From positions 1-46,175 of the forward strand of contig JAWLHA010000034.1 of NCBI GenBank assembly GCA_041690535.1: 46,175 nt of DNA, written 5' to 3'. Shown piece after piece: positions 31,479-39,808 of this stretch. Below the pieces are notes generated by a model. It had not been told where the DNA came from. It did not search any database and saw only the letters and a program-made list of their open reading frames with translations. Source of the DNA: JAWLHA01 sp041690535 (GTDB lineage Bacteria > Pseudomonadota > Gammaproteobacteria > Thiohalomonadales > Thiohalomonadaceae). The number at the start of each line of letters is the position of its first letter. Positions within the stretch are counted from its first letter, which is position 1. A program made the translations under genes and the position numbers.

Positions 31479-32357
31479 ATGACCCCCGACGAGTACTGTC
31501 AGGACAAGACCGCCCGAAGCGGCTCCAGCTTCTACTACAGTTTCCTGTTTCTCCCCCCGGAGCGACGGCAGGCCATCACGGCCCTCTACGCCTTCTGCCG
31601 GGAGGTGGATGACGTGGTGGACGAGGCCACCGACGCGACCGTCGCGCGCGCCAGGCTGGCCTGGTGGCGCGAGGAGGTGGAGCATCTTTACGACGGTTCG
31701 CCCCAGCATCCGGTGACCCGCGCCCTGCATCACGCCCTTGAACGCCACGATCTTCCCCGGGAACACCTCCATGAGATCATCGACGGCATGGAGATGGACC
31801 TGGATCAGCAGAGTTACTCCACCTTTCAGGAGCTGTCGCTGTACTGCTACCGGGTGGCCAGCGTGGTGGGGCTGCTCTCGGCCGAAATCTTCGGCTACAC
31901 CGATCGCCATACCCTCAAGTACGCCCACGATCTCGGCATGGCCTTTCAGCTCACCAACATCCTGCGCGACGTGGGCGAGGATACCAGGCGGGGCCGTATC
32001 TACATTCCCGGGGAGGAGATGGATCACTACGGGGTGAGCCGCGCTGACCTCCTGCAAGGCAAGGCTTCCCCCGGCATGCAAGCGCTGCTGCGCCACCAGG
32101 CCGTCCGCGCCCGCCTGTACTATGAATCCGCCTTCGCCCGCCTCCCTGAGCAGGATCGGGCGAGTCAACGCAGCGGCCTCATCATGGCGGCCATTTACCT
32201 GAAGCTGCTCGATACCATGGAGGTGCAGAATTTCCCGGTGCTGGAACGGCGCGTGCGTCTCTCTCCCTGGCACAAACTCTGGATCGCCTGGCGCACGGCG
32301 CGCAAGGAGGCCCGACGGGCCCACCGCGTCACGAGACGCGGGCGGGGCGACCAATGA
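31479..32357 (+). CDS. hpnD: Presqualene diphosphate synthase HpnD
   Basis: It condenses two farnesyl diphosphates to presqualene diphosphate, the first step of the HpnDCE squalene route. It has 292 residues from ATG 31479 with GGAGG three bases ahead. The aspartate-rich motifs are CREVDDVVDE (about 40-49) and NILRDVGEDTRRGRIYIP. YSTFQELSLYCYRVASVVG and MEMDLDQQSY are typical. It overlaps hpnE by four bases. Confidence 0.93.
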   Translation: MTPDEYCQDKTARSGSSFYYSFLFLPPERRQAITALYAFCREVDDVVDEATDATVARARLAWWREEVEHLYDGSPQHPVTRALHHALERHDLPREHLHEIIDGMEMDLDQQSYSTFQELSLYCYRVASVVGLLSAEIFGYTDRHTLKYAHDLGMAFQLTNILRDVGEDTRRGRIYIPGEEMDHYGVSRADLLQGKASPGMQALLRHQAVRARLYYESAFARLPEQDRASQRSGLIMAAIYLKLLDTMEVQNFPVLERRVRLSPWHKLWIAWRTARKEARRAHRVTRRGRGDQ

Positions 32358-33670
32358 GCGGTGCCTACCCTGTGGTGATCGTCGGTGGCGGCTGGGCGGG
32401 GCTCGCCGCCGCAGTCGAGCTGACCTCGCAGGGCGTCCCGGTGGCGGTGCTGGAGTCCGCACGCCAGTTGGGCGGCCGGGCGCGCTGTGCCCCCTTCAGG
32501 GGCCGCCCGGTGGACAATGGGCAGCACCTGCTCATTGGTGCGTACTCCGAATTTCTGCGGCTGCTGGGGGTCATGGGCCTGGCCGAAGGGGAGGTGCTGA
32601 AACGCATGCCTCTCCATCTGCGGGTCGAAACCGGCACAGATGCGCTCGAGTTGCGTGCCCCCACCGGGGCCTGGCCCGCCCCCCAGCTCTGGGCCCTGCT
32701 GGGCGCCAAGGGACTGGGCTGGCGTGAGCGGCTTGGAGCGCTGAAGATGGGGATCTCCCTGCGCCTGTCCCACTTCAGCCTGCGCGAGGACATGAGCGTC
32801 TCGGCCCTGCTGCAGCGCCACGGCCAAGGCCCCCGCATTCGCGCCCTGCTGTGGGAGCCGCTCTGTCTCGCCGCCCTCAACACCCCGGCATCCGAGGCCT
32901 CCGCCCGCGCCTTTCTGCGGGTGTTCCGGGATGCCTTTGCCACTGGGGCGGCCGCCGGCGATCTGCTGCTGCCCCGGGTCAACCTGGGGCGGCTCTTTCC
33001 CCTGCCCGCCATGGACTACATTGAGCGGCACCGGGGCATGGTGCGGGTGGCGCAGCGGGTCAACCGCCTCACCATGGCCCACGGCCGGGTCACGGGCGTG
33101 GTCGCCACCGATGAGCCCCTTCGGGCCAAACACGTGATCCTCGCCACCCCGGTGTCCGCCACCCGCCGCCTGCTGGAGAGCCACGGTGCGACCCGCTCGG
33201 CGGCCGAAACCCTGGCCGGTCTCACCGATGCGCCGATCACCACCGTCTATCTGCAGTACCCGCAGGCCGTCTCACTGCGGGCGGAGATGCTCGGCGCCGA
33301 TGGCATGCTGGCCCAGTGGATCTTCGACCGCAGCTTCTGCGGCCAACCAGGCGTGATCGCGGCGGTGATCAGCGGCCATGGTGAACACATGGCCCTGACC
33401 CAGGAGGAGCTGGTCGCCCGGGTCACGGCTGAGCTGGCCGACCGCTTCCCCCACTGGCCCGCCCCCAGCGACGGGCTGGCCATCCGCGACAAACGCGCCA
33501 CCTTCCATTGCGACGTGGATGTGGATGCCCGCCGCCCCGGCAACGACATCGCCGTCCCCGGCCTGTGGCTGGCCGGGGACTATACCGATACGGGCTACCC
33601 CGCGACGCTCGAGGGGGCCGTGCGCAGCGGTGTCGAGGCGGCACGCCGGGTGCTGGAGGCCGGCGCTTGA
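32354..33670 (+). CDS. hpnE: Hydroxysqualene dehydroxylase HpnE
   Basis: This FAD-dependent amine-oxidase-fold enzyme reduces hydroxysqualene to squalene. It has 438 residues; the ATG overlaps the hpnD stop (ATGA). The dinucleotide-binding VVIVGGGWAGLAAAVELTSQ opens the protein. GGRARCAPFRGRPVDNGQH is the family's second motif, and LWLAGDYTDTGYPATLEGAV closes the FAD site. Together with hpnC and hpnD it gives a complete FPP-to-squalene pathway; squalene-hopene cyclase is not in the window. Confidence 0.93.
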   Translation: MSGAYPVVIVGGGWAGLAAAVELTSQGVPVAVLESARQLGGRARCAPFRGRPVDNGQHLLIGAYSEFLRLLGVMGLAEGEVLKRMPLHLRVETGTDALELRAPTGAWPAPQLWALLGAKGLGWRERLGALKMGISLRLSHFSLREDMSVSALLQRHGQGPRIRALLWEPLCLAALNTPASEASARAFLRVFRDAFATGAAAGDLLLPRVNLGRLFPLPAMDYIERHRGMVRVAQRVNRLTMAHGRVTGVVATDEPLRAKHVILATPVSATRRLLESHGATRSAAETLAGLTDAPITTVYLQYPQAVSLRAEMLGADGMLAQWIFDRSFCGQPGVIAAVISGHGEHMALTQEELVARVTAELADRFPHWPAPSDGLAIRDKRATFHCDVDVDARRPGNDIAVPGLWLAGDYTDTGYPATLEGAVRSGVEAARRVLEAGA

Positions 33671-33690
33671 GCGGCTCCTGTCACCTGCCC

Positions 33691-33908
33691 GCAGGGTAAA
33701 CGCATACTAACGTCGCGGCCGTGCTGTGAGCGATGTAAGTCCTTGAAAGCAGGTCGCTGTGAATACATCCATGTACGCTCGACGGCCGCGGCCGCTTCGG
33801 GCATCCTGCCCTCCCGTGGCATAAGTGCGTCCTTGCACTAATCCATGCGGCCGACGACCTGCTTTCAAGGACTTACATCACTCTCTGGTAAGTATGCGTT
33901 TACCCTGC
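33691..33908. mobile_element. Family F3 terminal-inverted-repeat element, copy B (long form)
   Basis: This 218-bp element runs GCAGGGTAAACGCATACT to AGTATGCGTTTACCCTGC, bounded by the exact 8-bp direct repeat ACCTGCCC (33683-33690 and 33909-33916). The inner arms GCGATGTAAGTCCTTGAAAG and complement flank a longer centre than in copy C. It begins 20 bases after hpnE and ends about 115 bases before yciK. Confidence 0.9.
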
Positions 33909-34022
33909 ACCTGCCCGTGCGCGCATGGCTGGCCTTTCCTGCCGCTGTTACAATAGCCCTCCTTTTGTGAAAACGTGCTGTCGGCACCTCCGAATGGAGC
34001 CGCAGCCAGTGACGGACAGACT

Positions 34023-34778
34023 ATGACCACGACCGACATCAAGAACTACAAGCCGGCACCGGACCTCCTGGCCGGGCGGGTTGTGCTGGTAACCGGGGCG
34101 GGCAGCGGCATCGGCGCGGAGGCGGCCAGGACCTACGCGGCGCACGGCGCCACAGTCATCCTGCTGGGGCGGGGGATCCGGAAGCTGGAGGCGGTCTACG
34201 ACGCCATCGAGCAGGCCGGACACCCGCAGGCGGCCATCTACCCCATGAATCTGGAGGGGGCGGCCCTGAAGGATTATGGCGACCTGGCCGACACCGTCGA
34301 AAAAGAGTTCGGTCGGCTGGATGGCATTCTGCACAACGCCGCCAACATGGGTGTGCTGACCCCCCTTGGGCAGTACGGCATGGAGATGTGGCAGCGGGTG
34401 ATGCAGGTGAACCTCAATGCCCGCTACATGCTGACACGCTCGACACTGGACCTGCTGAAGCAGTCCGAAGATGCCTCGGTCATCTTTACCAGTTCCGAGG
34501 TGGGGCGCCGGGGACGGGCCTATTGGGGGGCTTACGGCATCTCCAATGCCGCGGTCGAAAACATGATGGAGATCTGGGCCGACGAGCTGGAGACCAACAC
34601 GCGGATCCGGGTGAACAGCCTCGATCCGGGGGCGGTTCGCACCACCATGCGGGCGAAGGCATATCCGGGTGAGGACCCGAACACACTGCCATTGCCCTCG
34701 GCGATCATGGACGCCTACCTCTATCTGATGGGCCCCGACAGCAAGGGTGTCACCGGGCAGTGCCTCAACGCGCAATAA
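34023..34778 (+). CDS. yciK: YciK-family short-chain dehydrogenase/reductase
   Basis: This is a cytoplasmic NAD(P)-dependent SDR, 251 residues from ATG 34023. The cofactor motif VLVTGAGSGIGAEAARTYAA begins near residue 22. LHNAANMG replaces the usual NNAG. The catalytic Ser (FTSSEVGRRGRA) and YxxxN/K region (YWGAYGISNAAVENMM) are seen; the usual Lys after Tyr appears as Asn (YGISN), as in YciK proteins. The physiological substrate is not established. In pseudomonads this gene follows mupP directly; here the two are 15.6 kb apart. Confidence 0.85.
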   Translation: MTTTDIKNYKPAPDLLAGRVVLVTGAGSGIGAEAARTYAAHGATVILLGRGIRKLEAVYDAIEQAGHPQAAIYPMNLEGAALKDYGDLADTVEKEFGRLDGILHNAANMGVLTPLGQYGMEMWQRVMQVNLNARYMLTRSTLDLLKQSEDASVIFTSSEVGRRGRAYWGAYGISNAAVENMMEIWADELETNTRIRVNSLDPGAVRTTMRAKAYPGEDPNTLPLPSAIMDAYLYLMGPDSKGVTGQCLNAQ

Positions 34779-34788
34779 TCGTTTGCGG

Positions 34789-34824
34789 CGCGGCGGGGCC
34801 CTGGCCGGCAAGGCCCCCGCCGCG
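34789..34824 (+). terminator. GC-rich hairpin after yciK
   Basis: CGCGGCGGGGCC pairs with GGCCCCCGCCGCG with one bulge, starting ten bases after the yciK stop. It has no T-run, so it is a weak terminator candidate. Nothing else is seen in the 295-bp spacer before the diguanylate cyclase. Confidence 0.4.
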
Positions 34825-35073
34825 CTCAACCCATCGTCCCCCTCAGGGAACCCGCCTGTAAGCTCCCGCAAGAACCGCATCCCCTCGCCCACAACAGCGG
34901 AGCGCCAATGGGCGCAAGCCCCTGCACGGGTCGACACTCCTCGTCAAACCTTTGACGGAGTTCACAGAAAAATACACAACACCCTAGTAAGCATCTGAAA
35001 TATCGAAACTATCTTGCGCTGGCACGTTTTTCGCTTGGATTCGTGTAACAAGAACCCAGCAGGGAACAGAACG

Positions 35074-35976
35074 ATGCCTTTGCAAGTGAACTCGCCAGCG
35101 GAACCCCGTCGCACCCCCGCCAGCATCACCAGCATTGCCGAAAAGATGACGCCCCCCGATACCGTCGGGCTCACCATGGCACTGCAAACCACGCTGGATG
35201 CCGGGGAGCTGCTTGCCATCTTCTCCCGTTGGGTCGCCCCGACCGTTCCCCACGACGGACTGGCCTACCGCCATGACGGGGAGGGGGTCGCACTCCAGCT
35301 GGGAACCTCTGCGCGCAACTCGACCCACTACACCCTGGACCTTGACGGGACTGCGCTGGGCGAACTGCGCGTCAGCCGTAGCCGGCCATTCGCCGAGCAG
35401 GACCTCGCCAGACTCGAGTACTTCCTCTGCACCCTGCTCTACCCCATGCGAAACGCCCTCACCTACCGCAAGGCGCAGCGGGCCGCCCTCGAAGACCCGC
35501 TCACGGGGGCCGGCAACCGGGCGGCGCTGGAGCAGAGCCTCAACCGGGAGATTGAACTGGCACGCCGTTCGGAACACCCCCTGACCCTCGTGGCCATCGA
35601 CCTGGACCACTTCAAGCGGGTCAACGACCTGCACGGCCACTCCACCGGCGATGCCGTGCTCAAGAGCGTGGCGGCACGCATCCGGCAGAGTGCGCGAACC
35701 AGCGACCTCCTCTACCGCTACGGCGGCGAGGAATTCGTGCTCCTGCTGTCACACACCGATCTGGAAGGGGGGCGGTGCGTTGCCGAGCGGATCCTCCGCA
35801 ACGTGGGCACCCAGCCCATCGCCCTCCCCGGACTCGAGCTTCACCTCACCGTCAGCATCGGCGTTGCGCAACTGCGGGCACAAGAGGAGAAAGAGGCACT
35901 GTTCGAGCGGGCCGACGCGGCGCTCTACCGGGCCAAGGCCCACGGGCGCAATTGTGTGGAGTTGCAGAGCCAGTAA
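35074..35976 (+). CDS. GGDEF diguanylate cyclase with N-terminal sensory region
   Basis: It makes cyclic di-GMP from two GTP. It has 300 residues from ATG 35074 (weak GGGAACAG site; a start 60 bases earlier is possible). Residues 25-135 form an unassigned, probably GAF-like soluble domain. The GGDEF domain starts at LEDPLTGAGNRAALEQSL. The active loop RYGGEEFVLLL is intact, and RTSD five residues before it is a product-inhibition I-site. No membrane segment is visible. In pseudomonads a GGDEF protein of similar length also lies between yciK and rluB, so this is conserved synteny. Confidence 0.9.
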   Translation: MPLQVNSPAEPRRTPASITSIAEKMTPPDTVGLTMALQTTLDAGELLAIFSRWVAPTVPHDGLAYRHDGEGVALQLGTSARNSTHYTLDLDGTALGELRVSRSRPFAEQDLARLEYFLCTLLYPMRNALTYRKAQRAALEDPLTGAGNRAALEQSLNREIELARRSEHPLTLVAIDLDHFKRVNDLHGHSTGDAVLKSVAARIRQSARTSDLLYRYGGEEFVLLLSHTDLEGGRCVAERILRNVGTQPIALPGLELHLTVSIGVAQLRAQEEKEALFERADAALYRAKAHGRNCVELQSQ

Positions 35977-35989
35977 GGCGAGGCGCCGC

Positions 35990-36463
35990 TCAATAGGGAA
36001 CCCGGTCCGGCTTGGCCTCCCACTCCGCAAACGCCTGGAGCGCCTCTTCGCGCGACAGCTGCACCATCGGGAGTCTCCGTTCGGAAAGCGGGCGCTTCAA
36101 CTCCTCGGCAATGAAGAGATCATCGAAACCGATCCTCGCCGCATCCGTCGCATCGGCCGCGTAGTAAATGCGCTCCAGGTGCGCCCAGTAAGCGGCCGAG
36201 AGGCACATCGGGCAGGGCTCGCAATTGACGTAGAGTTCCGCCCCAGCCAGGTCGAAATCACCCACCGTGCGACAGGCATCGCGAATCGCCTGGATTTCGG
36301 CGTGGGCGGTGGGATCGTTCAGTTTGATCACTTCGTTGCAGCCGCGGCCGATCACTTCGCCATTCATGACCACCACGGCGCCGAATGGGCCACCATCGCC
36401 ACGGCGCATCCCTTCGGTGGCCAGCCGAATGGCCTCCGTCATGAACCGCTCTTCCCCCACCAT
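35990..36463 (-). CDS. Nucleoside/guanine deaminase (GuaD-like, CDA fold)
   Basis: This zinc deaminase has 157 residues from ATG 36463 (GGGAGGGAAGC upstream). The zinc motifs TAHAEIQAIRDAC and CEPCPMCLSAAYWAHLERI are complete, with Glu as proton shuttle. The C-terminus KPDRVPY and the swapped-tail region (GFDDLFIAEEL) point to guanine deaminase of the GuaD type rather than the tRNA adenosine deaminase TadA. Its 3' end faces the diguanylate cyclase 13 bases away. Confidence 0.85.
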   Translation of the reverse strand: MVGEERFMTEAIRLATEGMRRGDGGPFGAVVVMNGEVIGRGCNEVIKLNDPTAHAEIQAIRDACRTVGDFDLAGAELYVNCEPCPMCLSAAYWAHLERIYYAADATDAARIGFDDLFIAEELKRPLSERRLPMVQLSREEALQAFAEWEAKPDRVPY

Positions 36464-36542
36464 GCTTCCCTCCCCGTTGAAATCAGGACGGCCCCAGTGT
36501 AACCAAAGCCGCACTCAGCCCGCACCCACTACTCTCCCCACC

Positions 36543-36689
36543 GCAGGGTGAGCGCATACTCACATTACGGCCGTGCGGTGAGCGAGGCAAGTCCTTGAAA
36601 GCAGGTACGCTGTGAATACATCCCTGTACGCTCGACGACCTGCTTTCAAGGACTTACATCGCTCTTGGGTAAGTATGCGTTTACCCTGC
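36543..36689. mobile_element. Family F3 terminal-inverted-repeat element, copy C (short form)
   Basis: This 147-bp element runs GCAGGGTGAGCGCATACT to AGTATGCGTTTACCCTGC. It is bounded by the exact 8-bp direct repeat TCCCCACC (36535-36542 and 36690-36697). The inner arms CAAGTCCTTGAAAGCAGGT and CCTGCTTTCAAGGACTTAC flank a short centre TGAATACATCCCTGTACGCT. Confidence 0.9.
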
Positions 36690-36771
36690 TCCCCACCGGA
36701 TTGCACCTGGGCGGCCGGGCAGGATCGACACTTGCTCAACTGGAAAGTTATCACCACCAAGCGACCGAGGA

Positions 36772-37440
36772 TTATTCCCCGTTGCTGCGGCTGGGGCAAT
36801 GCCCGGCCAGCGCGCAGTCGGTGCAACGAGGTTTAGGACGGCAGATGTCCTTGCCGTGGGCCACGATCAGGGCGTGGTATTCGTTGAAGAGCGCCACCGC
36901 CTCGGCCTCGCCGGCCAGAGCCCCTTCCAGCCGGGCGCGCATTGCCTCGTAGGGCTCATCGCCAACGACGAGTCCCAGGCGGCTGAAGATCCGCCGGGTA
37001 TAGGCATCGATGACGAACACCGGGCGGTGAAAGGCGTAGAGGAGAATGTCATCGGCGGTTTCGGGGCCGATGCCGTTCACACCGAGCAGACCCTTGCGCA
37101 GCGATTCGGTGGCGCGCCGCGACAGCGCCGCGTAGCCGCCCTCCGCCAGGTACCAGATGCAGAAGTTTCTGAGCCGCTGCGCCTTGACGTTGAAGTAGCC
37201 GGAGGGACGCAGCCAGCCGGCCAGCACGGCCTCGGGGGCAGCGACGATGGCCGCGGGGTCGAGGGCATCGCGGGTTTTGAGGTTGGTGATGGCCTTCTCG
37301 ACGTTGCCCCAGGCGGTGTTCTGGGTGAGCACCGCCCCCACCATGATCTCGAAGGGCGTGTCGCCGGGCCACCACTGCTGGGGCCCGTGCACGCGATGGA
37401 GGGCGTCGAATACGGTGCGGAAGGTCACGACACCCTTCAC
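36772..37440 (-). CDS. HhH-GPD DNA glycosylase, endonuclease III-like (COG2231 type)
   Basis: This base-excision repair protein has 222 residues from GTG 37440, overlapping the rluB stop by four bases (GTGA). The helix-hairpin-helix LLGVNGIGPETADDILLYA and catalytic Asp in VFVIDAYTRRIFSRLG are present. The lyase Lys expected in the hairpin is Glu (GPETAD), so a glycosylase without beta-lyase activity is likely. The Fe-S loop is CRPKPRCTDCALAGHC, with five rather than six residues in the first spacing. The coupling to rluB is unusual, as the two have no shared pathway. Confidence 0.83.
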   Translation of the reverse strand: MKGVVTFRTVFDALHRVHGPQQWWPGDTPFEIMVGAVLTQNTAWGNVEKAITNLKTRDALDPAAIVAAPEAVLAGWLRPSGYFNVKAQRLRNFCIWYLAEGGYAALSRRATESLRKGLLGVNGIGPETADDILLYAFHRPVFVIDAYTRRIFSRLGLVVGDEPYEAMRARLEGALAGEAEAVALFNEYHALIVAHGKDICRPKPRCTDCALAGHCPSRSNGE

Positions 37441-38255
37441 CGCCTGCGCGAGGCCCTCCGCCGTCCCTTGCCGGGGGTCCCGCGGCCCGCGGGCTTGCGG
37501 ACAGCCCGTGGCTCGTCGGCCTTTTTCATCCCGACCGTCAGCAGCAACTGATCCACCAGCCCAGGCTGCAGATCCACCGACTTCCCCAGCCGCAGGAAAC
37601 GGGGCAGGGTCACGGGCCCGAAGCGCACCCGAATCAGCCGGCTCACGGTGCACCCCTGGGATTCCCACATGCGCCGCACCTCGCGGTTGCGCCCCTCGGT
37701 GAGGGTCACGTGGTACCAGTGGTTGGCCCCCTCCCCGCCGGCCTCCACGAGGGTGTTGAAGCGTGCCGGTCCGTCTTCCAGCTCGATGCCGGTGCGCAGG
37801 CGCTCCAGCACGGCGGGGTCCACCTCCCCCAGCACCCGCACGGCGTACTCGCGCTCGATGCTGTGGCGGGGGTGCATCAAGCGGTTGGCCAGCTCCCCGT
37901 CGGTGGTGAAGAGCATCAGCCCCGAGGTGTTGAGGTCGAGCCGGCCCACGGCGATCCAGCGGCTTCCGGTCAGCCGGGGGAGATTGTCGAACACGGTGGG
38001 CCGACCCTCCGGGTCCGAACGGGTAACCATCTCACCCACCGGCTTGTGGTAGGCAATGACCCGCCGCTGGATGGTCATGGCACGGCGGCTGACCGGTTTT
38101 CCATCCACCCGGAGCACATCCGTCTCGCTCACCCGATCCCCCAGCTGGGCAACCTTGCCATTGACCGAAACGCGTCCCTCCTGGATTTTGGCCTCCATTT
38201 CGCGGCGCGAGCCACAGCCGGCGCGAGCCAGCACTTTTTGCAGTTTTTCACTCAT
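37437..38255 (-). CDS. rluB: 23S rRNA pseudouridine synthase RluB
   Basis: It converts a uridine of 23S rRNA helix 89 (U2605 in E. coli) to pseudouridine. It has 272 residues: an S4 domain (EKLQKVLARAGCGSRREMEA, 3-22), the catalytic GRLDLNTSGLMLFT with nucleophilic Asp, and a basic tail (GKGRRRASRRR). It follows scpB by 15 bases, the usual gammaproteobacterial order. RluE/RluF would be shorter or differ at the N-terminus. Confidence 0.92.
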   Translation of the reverse strand: MSEKLQKVLARAGCGSRREMEAKIQEGRVSVNGKVAQLGDRVSETDVLRVDGKPVSRRAMTIQRRVIAYHKPVGEMVTRSDPEGRPTVFDNLPRLTGSRWIAVGRLDLNTSGLMLFTTDGELANRLMHPRHSIEREYAVRVLGEVDPAVLERLRTGIELEDGPARFNTLVEAGGEGANHWYHVTLTEGRNREVRRMWESQGCTVSRLIRVRFGPVTLPRFLRLGKSVDLQPGLVDQLLLTVGMKKADEPRAVRKPAGRGTPGKGRRRASRRR

Positions 38256-38270
38256 GGGGAGGCAATCAAC

Positions 38271-38921
38271 TCAGTCGTAGATAGGTGGCTCAAAATCAGC
38301 CGCAATGGTGATGGACAGCGGCGGCCCCGCAGCATCCCCCCGCTCCGCGGGGCTCTCCCCGGGCAGGCGCAGGTCGAGCTCCGCATTGAGCTTGTCCAGG
38401 TCCTTGAGTTCCGCCAGGGTCGGCAGGTCATCCAGACTCTGCAGATTGAAGTAGTCGAGGAACACCCGCGTGGTGGCATACATGGCCGGCCGACCCGGCA
38501 CGTCGCGGTGCCCGACGATACGGGTCCAACCCCGCTCCTGCAGGGTCTTCATGATGTTGGTGCTCACCGCCACGCCGCGGATGTCCTCGATCTCGGCACG
38601 GGTGATCGGCTGGCGGTAGGCAATGAGCGCCAGGGTCTCCAGCAGCGCACGGGAATAGCGGGGAGCGCGCTCTTCCCACAGTCTGGAGACCCACGGCCCC
38701 ACCTCCCGGCGGGCCTGATAGCGAAAGCCGCTGCTCACCTCCCGCAGCTCCACGCCGCGCCCCTCACACTCCTGCTGCAGGAGCGCGAGCACCTCCAGAA
38801 ACTGCTTCCTGTCGGGACGCCCCGCCTCCTCGAAGAGGGATTGCAGGCGGTCGATGGAGAGCGGTTCGCCGGCCGCGAGCAGGGCCGCTTCAACGATGTT
38901 CTTAAGCTGCTGAGACTCCAT
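38271..38921 (-). CDS. scpB: Segregation and condensation protein B
   Basis: It is the winged-helix kleisin partner of the SMC-ScpAB (or MukB-like) chromosome condensation complex. It has 216 residues from ATG 38921 (GTGGAGTCCG site), overlapping scpA by 20 bases. LKNIVEAALLAAGEPLSIDRL and LETLALIAYRQPITRAEIED are typical. The C-terminal acidic tail is variable in the family. Confidence 0.92.
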   Translation of the reverse strand: MESQQLKNIVEAALLAAGEPLSIDRLQSLFEEAGRPDRKQFLEVLALLQQECEGRGVELREVSSGFRYQARREVGPWVSRLWEERAPRYSRALLETLALIAYRQPITRAEIEDIRGVAVSTNIMKTLQERGWTRIVGHRDVPGRPAMYATTRVFLDYFNLQSLDDLPTLAELKDLDKLNAELDLRLPGESPAERGDAAGPPLSITIAADFEPPIYD

Positions 38922-39792
38922 CGGACTCCACATCATCTCCCGTTTCCAACTCATCCTCCTCAGGGGAGCCGGGCCGTTGCGTGCCGGAGACGGCCTTCAC
39001 GTGCACGGGTCCGAACGGCTCGGTCTGGATGAGCTCAATGAGCGATTGTTTGATCAATTCAAGGACGGCCATGAAGGTGACCACCACGCCCCGTCGCCCC
39101 TCCTCCACCGTAAACAGAGTGGTGAACTCGGTGAAACGTTCGCTGCTGAGCAGGCTCAGTACCTGACCCATGCGCTCGCGCACCGACAGCTGCTCGCGGC
39201 GGATGTGGTGATGGGCGAACATATCGGAGCGCTTCAGCACATCCACCAGCGATTGCAGCAGGTCCTTCAAATCCACCTGGGCCTGGGGACGTTCCGCATG
39301 GTGTTCGGGCGCGGCGGCATGGGCCAGGAAGACATCGCGCCCAAGCCTAGGCAGGGCGTCCAAGTCCTCCGCCGCCTGTTTGAAACGCTCGTACTCCTGC
39401 AGCCGGCGGATGAGCTCGGCGCGCGGGTCCTCCTCATCCTCCTCCGCTTCGGAGTGGCGCGGCAACAGCATGCGGGACTTGATCTCCGCCAGCATCGCGG
39501 CCATCACCAGGTATTCGGCCGCCAGCTCCAGACGCAGCTCCTTCATGAGCTCCACGTACTCCATGTACTGGCGGGTGATCTCGGCAATGGGGATGTCGAG
39601 CACGTCCAAATTCTGCCGCTTGATGAGATAGAGCAGCAGATCGAGCGGCCCCTCGAAGGCCTCCAGGAAGACCTCGAGGGCGTCCGGGGGGATGTAGAGA
39701 TCCTTCGGCAGCTCGGTGAGCGGGGCCCCCTGCACCACGGCAAAGGGCATCTCCTCCTGCCGGGGGGGCTGTCCGGTCGCCTCTTCGCTCAT
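38902..39792 (-). CDS. scpA: Segregation and condensation protein A
   Basis: This kleisin subunit bridges SMC heads. It has 296 residues with the hallmark FEGPLDLLLYLIKRQNLDVL near residue 47 and EYLVMAAMLAEIKSRMLLP. It is rich in Glu in the middle (AEEDEEDPRAE). It has a C-terminal winged helix (VVVTFMAVLELIKQSLIELI). It follows trpS by 16 bases. Confidence 0.93.
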   Translation of the reverse strand: MSEEATGQPPRQEEMPFAVVQGAPLTELPKDLYIPPDALEVFLEAFEGPLDLLLYLIKRQNLDVLDIPIAEITRQYMEYVELMKELRLELAAEYLVMAAMLAEIKSRMLLPRHSEAEEDEEDPRAELIRRLQEYERFKQAAEDLDALPRLGRDVFLAHAAAPEHHAERPQAQVDLKDLLQSLVDVLKRSDMFAHHHIRREQLSVRERMGQVLSLLSSERFTEFTTLFTVEEGRRGVVVTFMAVLELIKQSLIELIQTEPFGPVHVKAVSGTQRPGSPEEDELETGDDVESDGVSAA

Positions 39793-39808
39793 TGCGGGAC
39801 GGTGCCGC

